From assembly GCF_001597745.1 (NCBI RefSeq), contig NZ_LUHJ01000069.1, positions 1-52,240 on the forward strand: a stretch of 52,240 nt of DNA. Direction: 5' to 3'. This stretch comes from Anabaena sp. 4-3. GTDB lineage: Bacteria > Cyanobacteriota > Cyanobacteriia > Cyanobacteriales > Nostocaceae. Each line of letters starts with the position of its first letter. The first letter of the stretch is position 1. Position numbers and translations under genes: made by a program. This document shows positions 18,657 through 28,132 of the stretch, in pieces. The notes beneath the pieces are model-generated. The model saw only the letters and a program-made list of their open reading frames with translations, was not told where the DNA came from and searched no databases.

Positions 18657-21351
18657 ATTAACACCATTTGAAGATGCTTTACACCTAGCAACAATGCTAC
18701 GTATCGCCTTAGATGGGCGTAATATTGGTGCTTATATTTTAACCCAAGGAACTCAAAAAGATAAATTCTGCTTTGTTTTTGGTTTTGAGTGTAGCGGCAT
18801 TCATACTACTTTAAGCCAGGAACAAATAGAGCCAATATTTAATAATATTGAATCGGGATTGAAAGATATTCCCGATGGGGAAAGAATGACATTACATCTG
18901 GGTTCTTTTAGTTCTGATCAACAGAGACAAACTGAACTCGCAGATTTGATTAAACGCGCCCCATCACGGGATATCAAGTATTTATTAATGGCAGAAAGAG
19001 CCAGATTACAAGAATTGACAAATGCCGGCATTCGCAAGCCGAAATTTTTAAGAATTTATGTGACATATACTATTGATACCAGTGCCACCCATGCCAATGA
19101 TTGGGTAGAAAAACTCTTAGCGAAAGCTGAAGGCTGGTGGTTAAATTTTCAGGGTGAGATTGCAGAGATTGAAAATCAGCGCATTGAAAGCATGATGATT
19201 AAAGCTTACCAACAAGGATTTTGCCGTTGGGAACAGCTTTTATCTAATAAAATGGGTTTGGATATTAAACCTCTGACTACTGAAGAACTGTGGGAAAACG
19301 TCTGGAGGAGGTTTAACGATACACCAGCCATAGCCATTCCTCAATTAGTGAATCTAGATGAAAACGGACTACAAGAACAAGTCTATTCCGAGTTATCTAG
19401 TACCCAACTGCTCATGGAAAATCTCCACAGTACAACTATGCTGATGGCATCTGGCGTACCTTGTGCAGATCGGCGTTGGATTCATGTTAATAATAAATAT
19501 ATTGGTGCGCTGACTTTTCTGGAAAAACCCGGTGGTTGGCCTCATAAATTTGCTCAACTGCGGTATTTATGGGAACTACTAGCTAGAGAGACAGTAGTAG
19601 ATACAGAAATTGTTTGTCAATTATCAGCCGCAAATCCCGCTTTGGTAAAAACTACCTTGCAACGAGTGTTGAAGCAGTCGAATATTACAGCACTCATGGC
19701 GCAAGAAAAAAATAAAACTATTGATGTTAACGCGCAATTAAAATTAAAAAAATCGATTGCGGCTCAAGAACAATTGTATGAGGGTGCTATTCCTATCTAT
19801 ACAGGGTTAGCCATTTTTGTACATCGTCCGACAGTGGAGAAATTAGATGAGGCGACAAGATATATTGAAAATTGTTTTCAACGCCCGGCGCAGGTAGTCA
19901 GAGAAACTGAATATGCTTGGAAAATTTGGTTACAGTCTTTACCGATAGTTTGGGAAGGATTATTAACTAAACCTTTTAACCGTCGTCAGTTATATTTAAC
20001 CAGTGAAGTACCGGGTTTAATGCCTTTGATGCAAACTAAAGCCGGTGATAAATATGGCTTTGAATTAATTGCGGAAGAAGGTGGGACACCGATACATCTA
20101 GACTTATTTAATCAACATAAAAATTTAGCATTATTCGCTACCACTCGTGCAGGTAAATCAGTATTGGTATCAGGAATTTTAACCCAAGCTTTGGCGCATG
20201 GCTTACCTGTAGTAGCCTTAGACTTTCCCAAACCGGATGGTACATCTACCTTTACTGATTACGCCCAGTTTATGGAGGGGAACGGAGCTTATTTTGATAT
20301 TTCTAAACAATCAAATAATTTATTTGAACAGCCGGATTTGCGATCGCTACCTCCAGAACAACGGCGCGATCGCTTCCTCGATTATATCGCCTTTCTGGAA
20401 TCAGCTTTGATGACAATGGTCTTAGGCTCATCCAACGATAATCCACTACTAGCGCAAACCGTCCGTTCTCTGCTCAACTTGGCTTTAAGTGCCTTCTTTA
20501 ACGACGCAGGGATTAAACAACGGTATCAAATGGCAATAGCAGGAGGATTCGGTAGTACAGCTTGGGAAAAAACCCCCACCTTAAAAGACTTTCTCCATTT
20601 TTGCTCTCTAGAAAATCTGCGTCTAGATTCTGTCAGCGACAGAGTTGAAGATGCACTTAGTCAAATTCACCTACGTTTACGGTTTTGGCTATCAAGCCGT
20701 GTAGGGCAAGCCATCTCTGCACCATCGAGTTTTCCTACAGATGCTCAACTATTGGTGTTTGCACTGCGAAACCTTTCAGATAACGAAGATGCAGCCGTGC
20801 TATCCTTAAGTGCTTATTCGGCGGCATTGCGTCGCGCTTTAAGTAGTCCCGCTTCTATCTTTTTTATAGATGAAGCCCCAATTTTATTTGAATTTGACCA
20901 AATTTCCGATTTAGTGGGCAGAATATGCGCTAACGGTGCTAAAGCCGGGATTAGAGTCATTTTATCAGCCCAAGACCCCGATACCATCGCCAAATCTAAA
21001 GCTGCATCCAAGATTTTACAAAACCTCACCACCCGGTTAATTGGACGTATTCAACCAGTCGCAGTAGATAGTTTTGTCAACATCTTAAAATATCCCCGCG
21101 AAATTATTGCCCGCAACGCCACAGAAAGCTTTTTCCCCCGCAAAGAAGGAGTTTATAGTCAATGGCTTCTAGATGATAACAGTGTTCCTACCTTCTGCCG
21201 TTACTATCCAGGTTACGAACAATTGGCAATAGTCGCTAACAACCCCCATGAGCAAACTGCCCGGCAACAGATGATGCAGCTTTACAGCAATAAATATGAA
21301 GCAATTTCTATGTTTGCTCGTCAGTTAGTAGCTACACTACGCAGTAGTTAG
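18604..21351 (+). CDS. VirB4/TraC-like type IV secretion ATPase
   Basis: This 915-residue protein is the motor of the locus. Walker A reads ATTRAGKS (512-519) in the form A-x4-GKS, and Walker B ends IFFIDEAP with Asp756-Glu757. A later LSAQDPDTI stretch fits the sensor region of VirB4/TraC proteins. The ~450 residues before Walker A match the large N-terminal domain that docks VirB4 to VirB3 and the inner-membrane complex. The length is typical (800-900). It overlaps the VirB3-like gene by 53 bases. Its presence without relaxase or VirD4 nearby makes the cargo uncertain. Confidence 0.85.
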   Translation: MKQKIGKQSVAIAGKESRLTPFEDALHLATMLRIALDGRNIGAYILTQGTQKDKFCFVFGFECSGIHTTLSQEQIEPIFNNIESGLKDIPDGERMTLHLGSFSSDQQRQTELADLIKRAPSRDIKYLLMAERARLQELTNAGIRKPKFLRIYVTYTIDTSATHANDWVEKLLAKAEGWWLNFQGEIAEIENQRIESMMIKAYQQGFCRWEQLLSNKMGLDIKPLTTEELWENVWRRFNDTPAIAIPQLVNLDENGLQEQVYSELSSTQLLMENLHSTTMLMASGVPCADRRWIHVNNKYIGALTFLEKPGGWPHKFAQLRYLWELLARETVVDTEIVCQLSAANPALVKTTLQRVLKQSNITALMAQEKNKTIDVNAQLKLKKSIAAQEQLYEGAIPIYTGLAIFVHRPTVEKLDEATRYIENCFQRPAQVVRETEYAWKIWLQSLPIVWEGLLTKPFNRRQLYLTSEVPGLMPLMQTKAGDKYGFELIAEEGGTPIHLDLFNQHKNLALFATTRAGKSVLVSGILTQALAHGLPVVALDFPKPDGTSTFTDYAQFMEGNGAYFDISKQSNNLFEQPDLRSLPPEQRRDRFLDYIAFLESALMTMVLGSSNDNPLLAQTVRSLLNLALSAFFNDAGIKQRYQMAIAGGFGSTAWEKTPTLKDFLHFCSLENLRLDSVSDRVEDALSQIHLRLRFWLSSRVGQAISAPSSFPTDAQLLVFALRNLSDNEDAAVLSLSAYSAALRRALSSPASIFFIDEAPILFEFDQISDLVGRICANGAKAGIRVILSAQDPDTIAKSKAASKILQNLTTRLIGRIQPVAVDSFVNILKYPREIIARNATESFFPRKEGVYSQWLLDDNSVPTFCRYYPGYEQLAIVANNPHEQTARQQMMQLYSNKYEAISMFARQLVATLRSS

Positions 21352-21399
21352 TTTTTACAATTCCCAAAATCAGGAGTGTGTCAATCTGGGGATAAATAT

Positions 21400-22152
21400 A
21401 TGAAAAAAACTATTTTATTGACTTTAGCTGTTTCAACTTTATTAGTTTTGCCAGCAATGGCACAATTAGGGAGAGTTTGGACTGACTTTCAATATTACTC
21501 AACAGATTTACAAAACTATCTCAGAAACAATCTACGCGATAGTTTAGATATCAATGCCCAAAATGCGCTGAGTATTTCTCGTGGTGAATTAAATCTACCT
21601 AACCCCGTAGAAGCCGGAAAACAAGCTCGCCAAAATATTTTATTTTTTAATACTATCCCTGATAAATTTGAAAATAATCAGGCTGTGCATTCTGATGCAG
21701 TTAGCAATGAAATCAATCGCGTCATCACCCATTCGGCAGTAGAGGGTGTTTTGGGTAGAGATGGGCAAACAAGAATGAGAAATAAATTAGAAAATACTCA
21801 GGCAACAATCAATAATATTACAAAAATCGCCAATGATTCTAATAGCATTTTTGACCAAATTCTTAATACCATAACAGATGCAGCTAAACACACAGAGATA
21901 AATGCAGTAAAAGAACAATCTAATTTACAGCTAAAAGTTCAAAGTGAGCAGTCAAAAATTATGGCTGAAACCTTCGCTCAATCTCTGCAAACAAATCAGT
22001 TTATTCAATATACAAATTTAAATTTAGCCAATATTTCTCAGCAGATGGAAGTAGCCAACAGGGCGCGGCGTGTGGATACATCGGCAGAAGCGGCGAGACT
22101 GTTACGCACTACTTCGCAAATAGATTTATTTGGTAGAGATATCAATAATTAA
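21400..22152 (+). CDS. VirB5/TrbJ-like exported protein
   Basis: This 250-residue protein starts at ATG 21400, giving a clean signal peptide MKKTILLTLAVSTLLVLPAMA cut before QLG; an upstream in-frame GTG or TTG-type start would spoil it. The mature part is alpha-helical and rich in Asn and Gln, with coiled-coil stretches. Such helical periplasmic proteins between VirB4 and VirB6 are VirB5/TrbJ in known systems, where they form the pilus tip or adhesin. No sequence motif confirms it. Confidence 0.5.
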   Translation: MKKTILLTLAVSTLLVLPAMAQLGRVWTDFQYYSTDLQNYLRNNLRDSLDINAQNALSISRGELNLPNPVEAGKQARQNILFFNTIPDKFENNQAVHSDAVSNEINRVITHSAVEGVLGRDGQTRMRNKLENTQATINNITKIANDSNSIFDQILNTITDAAKHTEINAVKEQSNLQLKVQSEQSKIMAETFAQSLQTNQFIQYTNLNLANISQQMEVANRARRVDTSAEAARLLRTTSQIDLFGRDINN

Positions 22153-22288
22153 TTGTCATATTCGCCAATACGCTTTTTGTTTGTAGTTGCACCCAATAAA
22201 TGATGTAGAGACTCAGCATGGCTAGTCTCTACCGTGCAGAATAAAGCGCATCTATGGCTACGCCACGCAAGCTATATCAAGAAACGGT

Positions 22289-22337
22289 ATAAGGACTTTA
22301 GTTTTGAGACAATCAGGACTAAAGTCCTTACTACGAA
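22289..22337. repeat. Palindromic repeat, family B (copy 2)
   Basis: AAGGACTTTAGTTTTGAG and CAGGACTAAAGTCCTTACTACGAAC pair across a short loop, matching the repeats at 15689-15761. It sits in the 260-base gap between the VirB5-like and VirB6-like genes, close after a fragment of another repeat (GGCTACGCCACGCAAGC at about 22257). Confidence 0.65.
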
Positions 22338-22412
22338 CTTTTTCTGATTTCTGGTGTAAAATATGATATCAAAAGCTTGATGTTTATTTACCTAGCTAGG
22401 TTGTGAATTACA

Positions 22413-23459
22413 ATGTGGCTCTATCCAAAAATTCTAGCTGATATTGGCATTACTGATACTTTTAATAGTGGTGCAACTACTGCACGCCGTCTGGCGGAAA
22501 GTTGGGATAATCAATGGCTGGATTTATTGCAGAATAATACTAATAATAATTTGTATGGAGCATTAACTAATTTGGGTGTTTTTTTTGCGGTTGGCACTTT
22601 ACTTTTTTTCATGCTCCAGTGGTTGAAAGATTTGATATACAGTGAATATTCTCGCCCAATATCGGCTTTGATTTGGCCTTTTACTGTAGTTGTTTTATTA
22701 AGTAATACTGGTAATGGGAGTATCCTTTCTACTTTGACATTGGGAGTGAGAAATGTGATTAATACTGTGAATCAGCAAGTGATTACTACAGCCAACGCTA
22801 ATCAGGTGTATCAACAAGCAATAAATATGAGTGTGGCGGAAGAAGTGGCTGGGTCTTTGTTGCGTCCGTGTCAAGCACTGACTGGTGAACAACAAAGCCA
22901 ATGTTTGACTAAAGCCAGTGAAAGAATTGATAATCTTTGGCGTGAATATAGAAATTTATATGGTAATCAAGTTTGGATAGATAGACTAGAAAATCAAGTT
23001 AATCAAATTAGATTTAGTACGGTAATTGTTTCGGAAACTGAGTTTAATGCTTTGTTAGGTAATACTGTTCAAACTACTATTAAAAATTTTTTAATTTCTT
23101 TGCAATATGCTTTTCAGAATTTGATCGAAGCTACTATGTTACTCATCGCAGCTTTAGGGCCGTTGGCGGTGGGTGGTTCTTTGTTACCTGTAGCTGGTAA
23201 GCCGATTTTTGCTTGGTTAACCGGGTTTTTATCGGCGGGAATTGCTAAGATTTCGTTTAATATTATTGCGGTTTTAACAGCCGCCGTGATAGTAAATGGC
23301 CCTGGACAAGACCCTAATGCTAATCCTGATTTAATGTGGTTTATCATTTTTCTAGGGATTTTGGCTCCATTGTTATCTTTGATTGTGGCTGGTGCTGGAG
23401 GTTTCGCAGTGTTTAATGCTATTAGCAATACGGCTAATTCGGTGAGTAACAGAATATAA
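22413..23459 (+). CDS. VirB6/TrbL-like multi-spanning membrane protein
   Basis: This 348-residue protein has a hydrophilic start, membrane helices at about 50-68 and 82-98, a long extra-membrane loop (about 105-225) with two Cys, then several hydrophobic helices up to residue 335 with Gly/Ala-rich stretches. That topology, with a large central loop and clustered C-terminal helices, is characteristic of VirB6/TrbL, the polytopic component of the inner-membrane complex. It lies between the VirB5-like and VirB8-like genes, as expected for the family. Confidence 0.6.
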   Translation: MWLYPKILADIGITDTFNSGATTARRLAESWDNQWLDLLQNNTNNNLYGALTNLGVFFAVGTLLFFMLQWLKDLIYSEYSRPISALIWPFTVVVLLSNTGNGSILSTLTLGVRNVINTVNQQVITTANANQVYQQAINMSVAEEVAGSLLRPCQALTGEQQSQCLTKASERIDNLWREYRNLYGNQVWIDRLENQVNQIRFSTVIVSETEFNALLGNTVQTTIKNFLISLQYAFQNLIEATMLLIAALGPLAVGGSLLPVAGKPIFAWLTGFLSAGIAKISFNIIAVLTAAVIVNGPGQDPNANPDLMWFIIFLGILAPLLSLIVAGAGGFAVFNAISNTANSVSNRI

Positions 23460-23503
23460 GAAATGTGGCGGTAGTTGGTGACAAATTAGTAGGTAAAGTA
23501 GTA

Positions 23504-24316
23504 ATGGTTAATTTGTTAACGAAGAAAAAAAAACAAAGAATCAGTATTTTAACAATCTTTGCGATCGCCACTTTTAGTTTACATTTACTTGTATTATTTA
23601 TCTTTCTGTCTCAAGGGTTGAATATTCGCCAATTTAGCCAGAGAAAACCGTCTCACTTTATACAAACAATTGATGGTCAACCCATCGGTAATACTGACAC
23701 ATTAGCCAGAGACTCGCAAGCAATTCGGCAATTTGTCAGTCAGACTATGATATCGATATTTAATTGGTCTGGCACTCTCCCACCACAAACTATTGAGGAA
23801 GTCGCCAAAGCCAAACCCGACCCAGGAATATTAGTAATAACACTCACAGGTGGCAGTAAAAAAGTAACTACTAGCACATGGGTTGCCAGTTTCGCCATTT
23901 CCGAAGATTTTCGCAAAGGTTTTTTAAGTGTGCTGGCTGACATGACTCCACCAGAAATCTTTGCGAGTAATACTAACCAAGCGATGTCCGCACAATTAAC
24001 TATTAAGCGCGTTTATCCCCCTATCCAAATTTCTCCGGGTAAGTGGCGGGTGGGGATGGTGGCAGACTTGGTACAAACCAGAAAATTTGATGGTAAAAAG
24101 TTAATTACTCCTTTTAATAAAGATGTACTTGTAAGAGCAGTAGATTATTTTCCTTATCCATTACCTGAAATTAGCACCGATTTACAAAAAGCAATTTATA
24201 GTAGTCGTGCAGAAAAGTTAGAAATTTATGAAATTCGTAATTTATGTTTGATAGATGATTATAGCAATGTGGATATTAATCAATCCAATCCATGTGCAGG
24301 TAATTTTAGTAGATAA
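23504..24316 (+). CDS. VirB8-like bitopic protein (first paralog)
   Basis: This 270-residue protein starts at ATG 23504; a GTG at 23465 would add 13 residues, but the ATG aligns its N-terminus with its paralog. There is a short basic cytoplasmic tail, one membrane helix (about 18-38) and a periplasmic domain. The same plan recurs in the gene at 24720. Shared landmarks are the helix ending in LH-LL, (F/L)VQ-DG, a RQFV-QTM / RRFVGETM motif and FNK-LVR. One N-terminal helix and a ~200-residue periplasmic domain fit VirB8, the assembly hub of the channel. Confidence 0.55.
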   Translation: MVNLLTKKKKQRISILTIFAIATFSLHLLVLFIFLSQGLNIRQFSQRKPSHFIQTIDGQPIGNTDTLARDSQAIRQFVSQTMISIFNWSGTLPPQTIEEVAKAKPDPGILVITLTGGSKKVTTSTWVASFAISEDFRKGFLSVLADMTPPEIFASNTNQAMSAQLTIKRVYPPIQISPGKWRVGMVADLVQTRKFDGKKLITPFNKDVLVRAVDYFPYPLPEISTDLQKAIYSSRAEKLEIYEIRNLCLIDDYSNVDINQSNPCAGNFSR

Positions 24317-24719
24317 ACAAGCAGTTAACGCAGAGGCATCATCATTTATATTGGGAAATTTCCGCTATTTTATTGAAAGCTACGGTTAAGTTGTTTGATA
24401 TATAGCGTTTCTTAGTCTATTGAGTTACAGTAACAACAATGAATCAACCAATCACGGATAAAATAGGGTATCATGCTTTTTTAGCATAACTTGTATATAA
24501 CCCAAAAACCTGGGAAAACCTGGGCTTCGTTGAGGCTTAATTTTTGATGAAGTCCGGCTAACTCAGTGAATAGGAGTTGTATAATTTTTAATATTGTAGG
24601 CGCAGTCTTGCTAATGCGTAGCTTGCTTCTCCGTACCTGTAAGGAAGTTGAGGAAAAGAGTACGGAGGCGTAAACCTACCTTTAGGGTAGTTTGAATTTT
24701 GAATTTATTCACAGCTTTT
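24317..24719. other. Repeat-bearing gap between the two VirB8-like genes
   Basis: The 400-base gap interrupts an otherwise compact locus. It includes a GCGTAGCTTGCTTCTCC repeat piece (24605-24670) with arms CTCCGTAC and GTACGGAG, and a CCTACCTTTAGGGTAG dyad at 24677-24691. I see no gene. A promoter for the downstream VirB8-VirB10-VirB9-like genes is possible here. Confidence 0.45.
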
Positions 24720-25412
24720 ATGCAATTAGTTAAATCAGAACCCAAAAAGAGTAGTATTCTTCCTTTATTTGCTGTAGGCACATTTGGGTTACACTTGTTG
24801 AGTTTGCTGTTGCTTTTGTTTCACGGGTCGATGTTACAGATGTTAAATGAGCGACTCACACCACGTAGTTTAGTACAATTGGTTGATGGTCGTGCAATTA
24901 CGGTAGACCCTAAGTCAAGTATGGAAAGATACCCGGAAACTGTACGTCGGTTTGTGGGTGAAACTATGACTCTGCTGTTAACTTGGTCGCCAAAACAGCC
25001 CCCGGCAACGATTTGGGAAAGTAGCTCACAACTATTAGCCAATAATCTACAATCAAAATTTTTATCACAGATAAATAACTTAAATTCTGCGGGTCGGATT
25101 GCTAATATTAATCGCAATGATGAACATATATTGGTAATACAAAAAATTTCTCAACCTATTGCTATTGGTGATGGTGAGTGGAAAGTAGAAATGCTTGCTA
25201 ATCAATTAATTTTTAATGGTTCTGACAATTTAGGTCGGGCAATTCCGTTTAATAAACAAATTTTAGTGAGAACTATAGATGAGCAAAAAACTGTGTTACC
25301 AACTTCGCCGCTACCTTGGCAATTAGCAGCTTACCGTTTAGGTGAAGCGAAATTAGAAATTTATAATATCTGCGAACTGCAAGATGATAAATGTTCTAGC
25401 AATTTAAATTAA
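24720..25412 (+). CDS. VirB8-like bitopic protein (second paralog)
   Basis: This 230-residue protein starts at ATG 24720 (an in-frame TTG lies 7 codons upstream). It has a short Lys-rich tail, one membrane helix (about 15-35) and a periplasmic domain with the RFVGETM and FNKQILVRT landmarks shared with the first paralog. Similarity over the whole length points to an old duplication. Two VirB8-type subunits might form a mixed ring or act in two assembly states; this is inference. It is followed 10 bases later by the VirB10-like gene. Confidence 0.55.
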   Translation: MQLVKSEPKKSSILPLFAVGTFGLHLLSLLLLLFHGSMLQMLNERLTPRSLVQLVDGRAITVDPKSSMERYPETVRRFVGETMTLLLTWSPKQPPATIWESSSQLLANNLQSKFLSQINNLNSAGRIANINRNDEHILVIQKISQPIAIGDGEWKVEMLANQLIFNGSDNLGRAIPFNKQILVRTIDEQKTVLPTSPLPWQLAAYRLGEAKLEIYNICELQDDKCSSNLN

Positions 25413-25422
25413 GTAATACGCC

Positions 25423-27000
25423 ATGAATCCATACTCAGGGAATTCCGAATTTCCACCTAAACAACTTGCTAGTTTAACTACTGATGATGACCAAACAGAA
25501 GTAGATGCTGCTGATTGGGAATCACAGATAGCAAGATTAGTGGGTTTGGCTGAAACATTTCCTACTGTTGATAATACATCACAAGATGAGCAGGCGATCG
25601 CCGATCCATCTGTGTCATCTGTGCAAACTGAGCAACCCCTCGCCACTAACCCGTTTGCCAAATTAGCCTTAGTGGCTACTGGGACTTTCACTATAGTTGT
25701 GGTGGCGGGTGCTTTTTTATCACAGATGATGAGCATCAACAATCAAAAGCCCAAGCCCCGTAATATAATTGCATCACCAACGGCATCACCAACCGCCAAT
25801 TTATCGCCAGAAGCCACCCTACAGCAAGAAGTAGAAACTCTCAAAACTAAATTAGCTTTGGCTGAACAAGCCCAGGCGGTAAAAGTCGCACAACAAAATC
25901 TCAGGAATGTCACTACCCCCTCTGTGCGTCCCACATTTACCCCCACTACACAGAATAATTCTAATAATGATCGCAACCGGTTACAAACTGCCAAAACAAG
26001 CAAGCCCGAAACACGGACTGTGATAGTCGAGCGAGTTGTCAGCAATCCCTACCGCCAACAACCTGTTCCCGTAGTACCTGCCTTACCTCCCCAGTTAGCA
26101 CCACCACCGCCAGCACAATCAAATTCTACACCCACACCTGCTGCACCCGACCCTTTCCAGGAATGGTCAAGGTTAGCTAAATTGGGTAGCTACGGGCAGG
26201 TGAATATTTCCTCTGCACCGATAAGAACTGTCGCTGCCCCTGAGTCGGTAGATAATACCGAAATGTCACCACCACGCCCAAATCCCCGGAGTAGCCAAGG
26301 TAACAGCGCACCTGTGGTTATTAGTCAAGCATCAAATCACAGTCCGAAAACCCTGAAACCAGGAACAATTGCCAAGGCGGTGTTAGCTACGGCTGTGTTT
26401 GGGGAAACTCAGAGAAACAGAGGTAATAGTGGTGATGACAATGATCCCAACTTATTTGTTGTGCAGTTGCGGGAACCTTTAAAAAGTGTAGATGGTGCGA
26501 TCGCTTTACCTGCAAAAACCGAGTTACTAACCCAAGTCAGTGGAATTTCTGAACAGGGATTAGTACAACTAAAATTAGTTAAAGTTATCTGGCAAAATAA
26601 CGGTAATCTCTTAGAAACAGATATACCTGAAAATGCCCTACTCATCCGTGCTTCTCAAGGTAGACCTTTATTAGCCCAGCAATACCCCAATCGTAACTCA
26701 TCAATAGCTGGGATGGATGCGGGACTATTTCTGTTAGGTGGAATTGCCAAAGCCGCAGAGTTATATAATCGTGTCGATTCACAAGTCACCGTCAACGGTG
26801 GTAGTACCGTAGTCAGCAATAGTAGTGCTGGGCGCGATATTGCAGCTGGGGTGCTGGAAGGGGGTTTAAACTCTGTGATTCCCCAAATTGCCCAGCGCAA
26901 TCAACAGGCGATCGCCCAAATGATGCAACAAACCAACATTTGGATCTTACCAGCCGGGACTGAAGTAGAAATATTTGTCAATCAATCCGTACAGTTTTGA
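25423..27000 (+). CDS. VirB10/TrbI-like channel protein
   Basis: This 525-residue protein shows VirB10 architecture in order: an acidic cytoplasmic tail (1-75), a single membrane helix (79-102), a coiled coil (130-160), a Pro-rich linker with PPQLAPPPPAQ (221-232) and a C-terminal TrbI domain (about 310-525). The latter has the LKPGTIAKAVLATAV and VVQLREPL strands, and ends in ILPAGTEVEIFVNQSVQF, the usual VirB10 finish. The protein would span the envelope and link inner and outer membranes. This is one of the two firmest assignments in the locus. Confidence 0.82.
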   Translation: MNPYSGNSEFPPKQLASLTTDDDQTEVDAADWESQIARLVGLAETFPTVDNTSQDEQAIADPSVSSVQTEQPLATNPFAKLALVATGTFTIVVVAGAFLSQMMSINNQKPKPRNIIASPTASPTANLSPEATLQQEVETLKTKLALAEQAQAVKVAQQNLRNVTTPSVRPTFTPTTQNNSNNDRNRLQTAKTSKPETRTVIVERVVSNPYRQQPVPVVPALPPQLAPPPPAQSNSTPTPAAPDPFQEWSRLAKLGSYGQVNISSAPIRTVAAPESVDNTEMSPPRPNPRSSQGNSAPVVISQASNHSPKTLKPGTIAKAVLATAVFGETQRNRGNSGDDNDPNLFVVQLREPLKSVDGAIALPAKTELLTQVSGISEQGLVQLKLVKVIWQNNGNLLETDIPENALLIRASQGRPLLAQQYPNRNSSIAGMDAGLFLLGGIAKAAELYNRVDSQVTVNGGSTVVSNSSAGRDIAAGVLEGGLNSVIPQIAQRNQQAIAQMMQQTNIWILPAGTEVEIFVNQSVQF

Positions 27001-27012
27001 AAGCCATCCCCA

Positions 27013-27588
27013 ATGACAATTAAAACTTATTTTTCCCTCCCTACAACCCCCCGGCAGCGTCATTATTTATCTAATGTATTCCTGCTAATTTTTACGGCTG
27101 CAATCTTATTCCTGGCAGAACGTGCTACAGCTAATAATGCTGTTCTCCGTTCAATTTTTTCCTGTCAGGCTCAGGGTTTAGGGGGAGTCATACCTACTAT
27201 CAAAGTCTGGTATCAGCAAGGGACAAACTTAAGCTTTATTCCCACAGGTGAAACCATCAGGAAAGTCTGGCTCAATGACCCATCACAGGTAACAATAGAC
27301 TTTGATGGCCCCATGTGTATGCAGTTTGGTCAAGAAAGCGGTGTTACAGGCGATTGTCAAAACTCAGCAGCCAATGTCATGCAACTGCGACGCATTCCCA
27401 AACTCAACATCCCCGGTTTACCTAAGACTAACAATACACTTTTAACTGTAATTACTGATGCCCAAGGTCAACCTAAGCTTTACACCTTTCGAGTTCTCTA
27501 TGGAGATAACGCGCCAGAATATCATACTTTAGCGGTTTTTGCTGATCCTGCCTCTGCGGGAGAATCATGTGTCAGAGTTTCCCGCTAA
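27013..27588 (+). CDS. VirB9/TraK-like exported protein
   Basis: This 191-residue protein has a signal sequence (hydrophobic 20-38, cleavage likely after ATA near residue 41). The mature part contains FIPTGETIRKVWLNDPSQV and then LPKTNNTLLTVITD with YTFRV. That pattern matches the N-terminal domain of VirB9/TraK proteins, which begin with a G-E-x-I-x-x-V-x-x-x-DP segment and continue with a K-T-N-L-x-V-x-T-D strand. It is shorter than VirB9 (about 270), so the C-terminal VirB7-binding domain seems missing. It ends the locus, 12 bases after the VirB10-like gene. Confidence 0.5.
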   Translation: MTIKTYFSLPTTPRQRHYLSNVFLLIFTAAILFLAERATANNAVLRSIFSCQAQGLGGVIPTIKVWYQQGTNLSFIPTGETIRKVWLNDPSQVTIDFDGPMCMQFGQESGVTGDCQNSAANVMQLRRIPKLNIPGLPKTNNTLLTVITDAQGQPKLYTFRVLYGDNAPEYHTLAVFADPASAGESCVRVSR

Positions 27589-27611
27589 TGGTTAATCAAG
27601 CTAACGCCTAT

Positions 27612-27656
27612 CAGGGGGGACGCAAAGAAATTTAAATCAATACGTCTCCCCCTGTT
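27612..27656 (+). terminator. Hairpin at the end of the type IV locus
   Basis: CAGGGGGGACG (27612-27622) pairs with CGTCTCCCCCTG (27643-27654) across a ~20-base AT-rich loop, 24 bases after the last gene of the locus. There is no long T-run, so termination strength is uncertain. Confidence 0.5.
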
Positions 27657-27853
27657 GAAAACAGACTATTGCGCTTTGATTAGGGCTAAAAAAGCGGGTT
27701 TTATTTGTGCTGTGTGCGAAACCAAAAAATATACTTAACTTACCTGAATATAGCTGGAATTTTGAATTTTGAATGTTGAAAAAGACTTGATTCACCCTGA
27801 TATAAAAAACCGACGCTCAAAAATTAAGAATTTTTCGCTAAGATATCCAGTAA

Positions 27854-28132
27854 TTAATTTTGCTCAAACTTCCGCCAATTCTTGCGGAATAGCAGCAAAT
27901 TTTTCCGCTTGTTCTTCTGTTTAACCTTAGCTAAATAGTTATTAGCGTACCGGAAAGCGGATGCACCATCATAAGCAGCAATAGCTATAGCTTGAAAAAA
28001 AACATTGGTGGGAACTTCTTGATTTAAAAGCTGTTGTGTCAAAATTAACAAATCATTATCTGTTGCTGGTAAAGTCGCATCTTCTGACCATTCGGGATCA
28101 TAAAAGATATCTTCAATTACAGCTTTGAACAT
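27854..28132 (-). CDS. Small hypothetical protein
   Basis: This 92-residue protein (from ATG 28132; a start 10 codons further upstream would deepen the overlap with the upstream gene) reads MFKAVIEDIFYDPEWSED and ends in a basic stretch. I recognise no family. It overlaps the end of the upstream small gene by 20 bases, so the two form a coupled pair. The layout resembles small two-gene modules, but no toxin motif is visible. Confidence 0.45.
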   Translation of the reverse strand: MFKAVIEDIFYDPEWSEDATLPATDNDLLILTQQLLNQEVPTNVFFQAIAIAAYDGASAFRYANNYLAKVKQKNKRKNLLLFRKNWRKFEQN

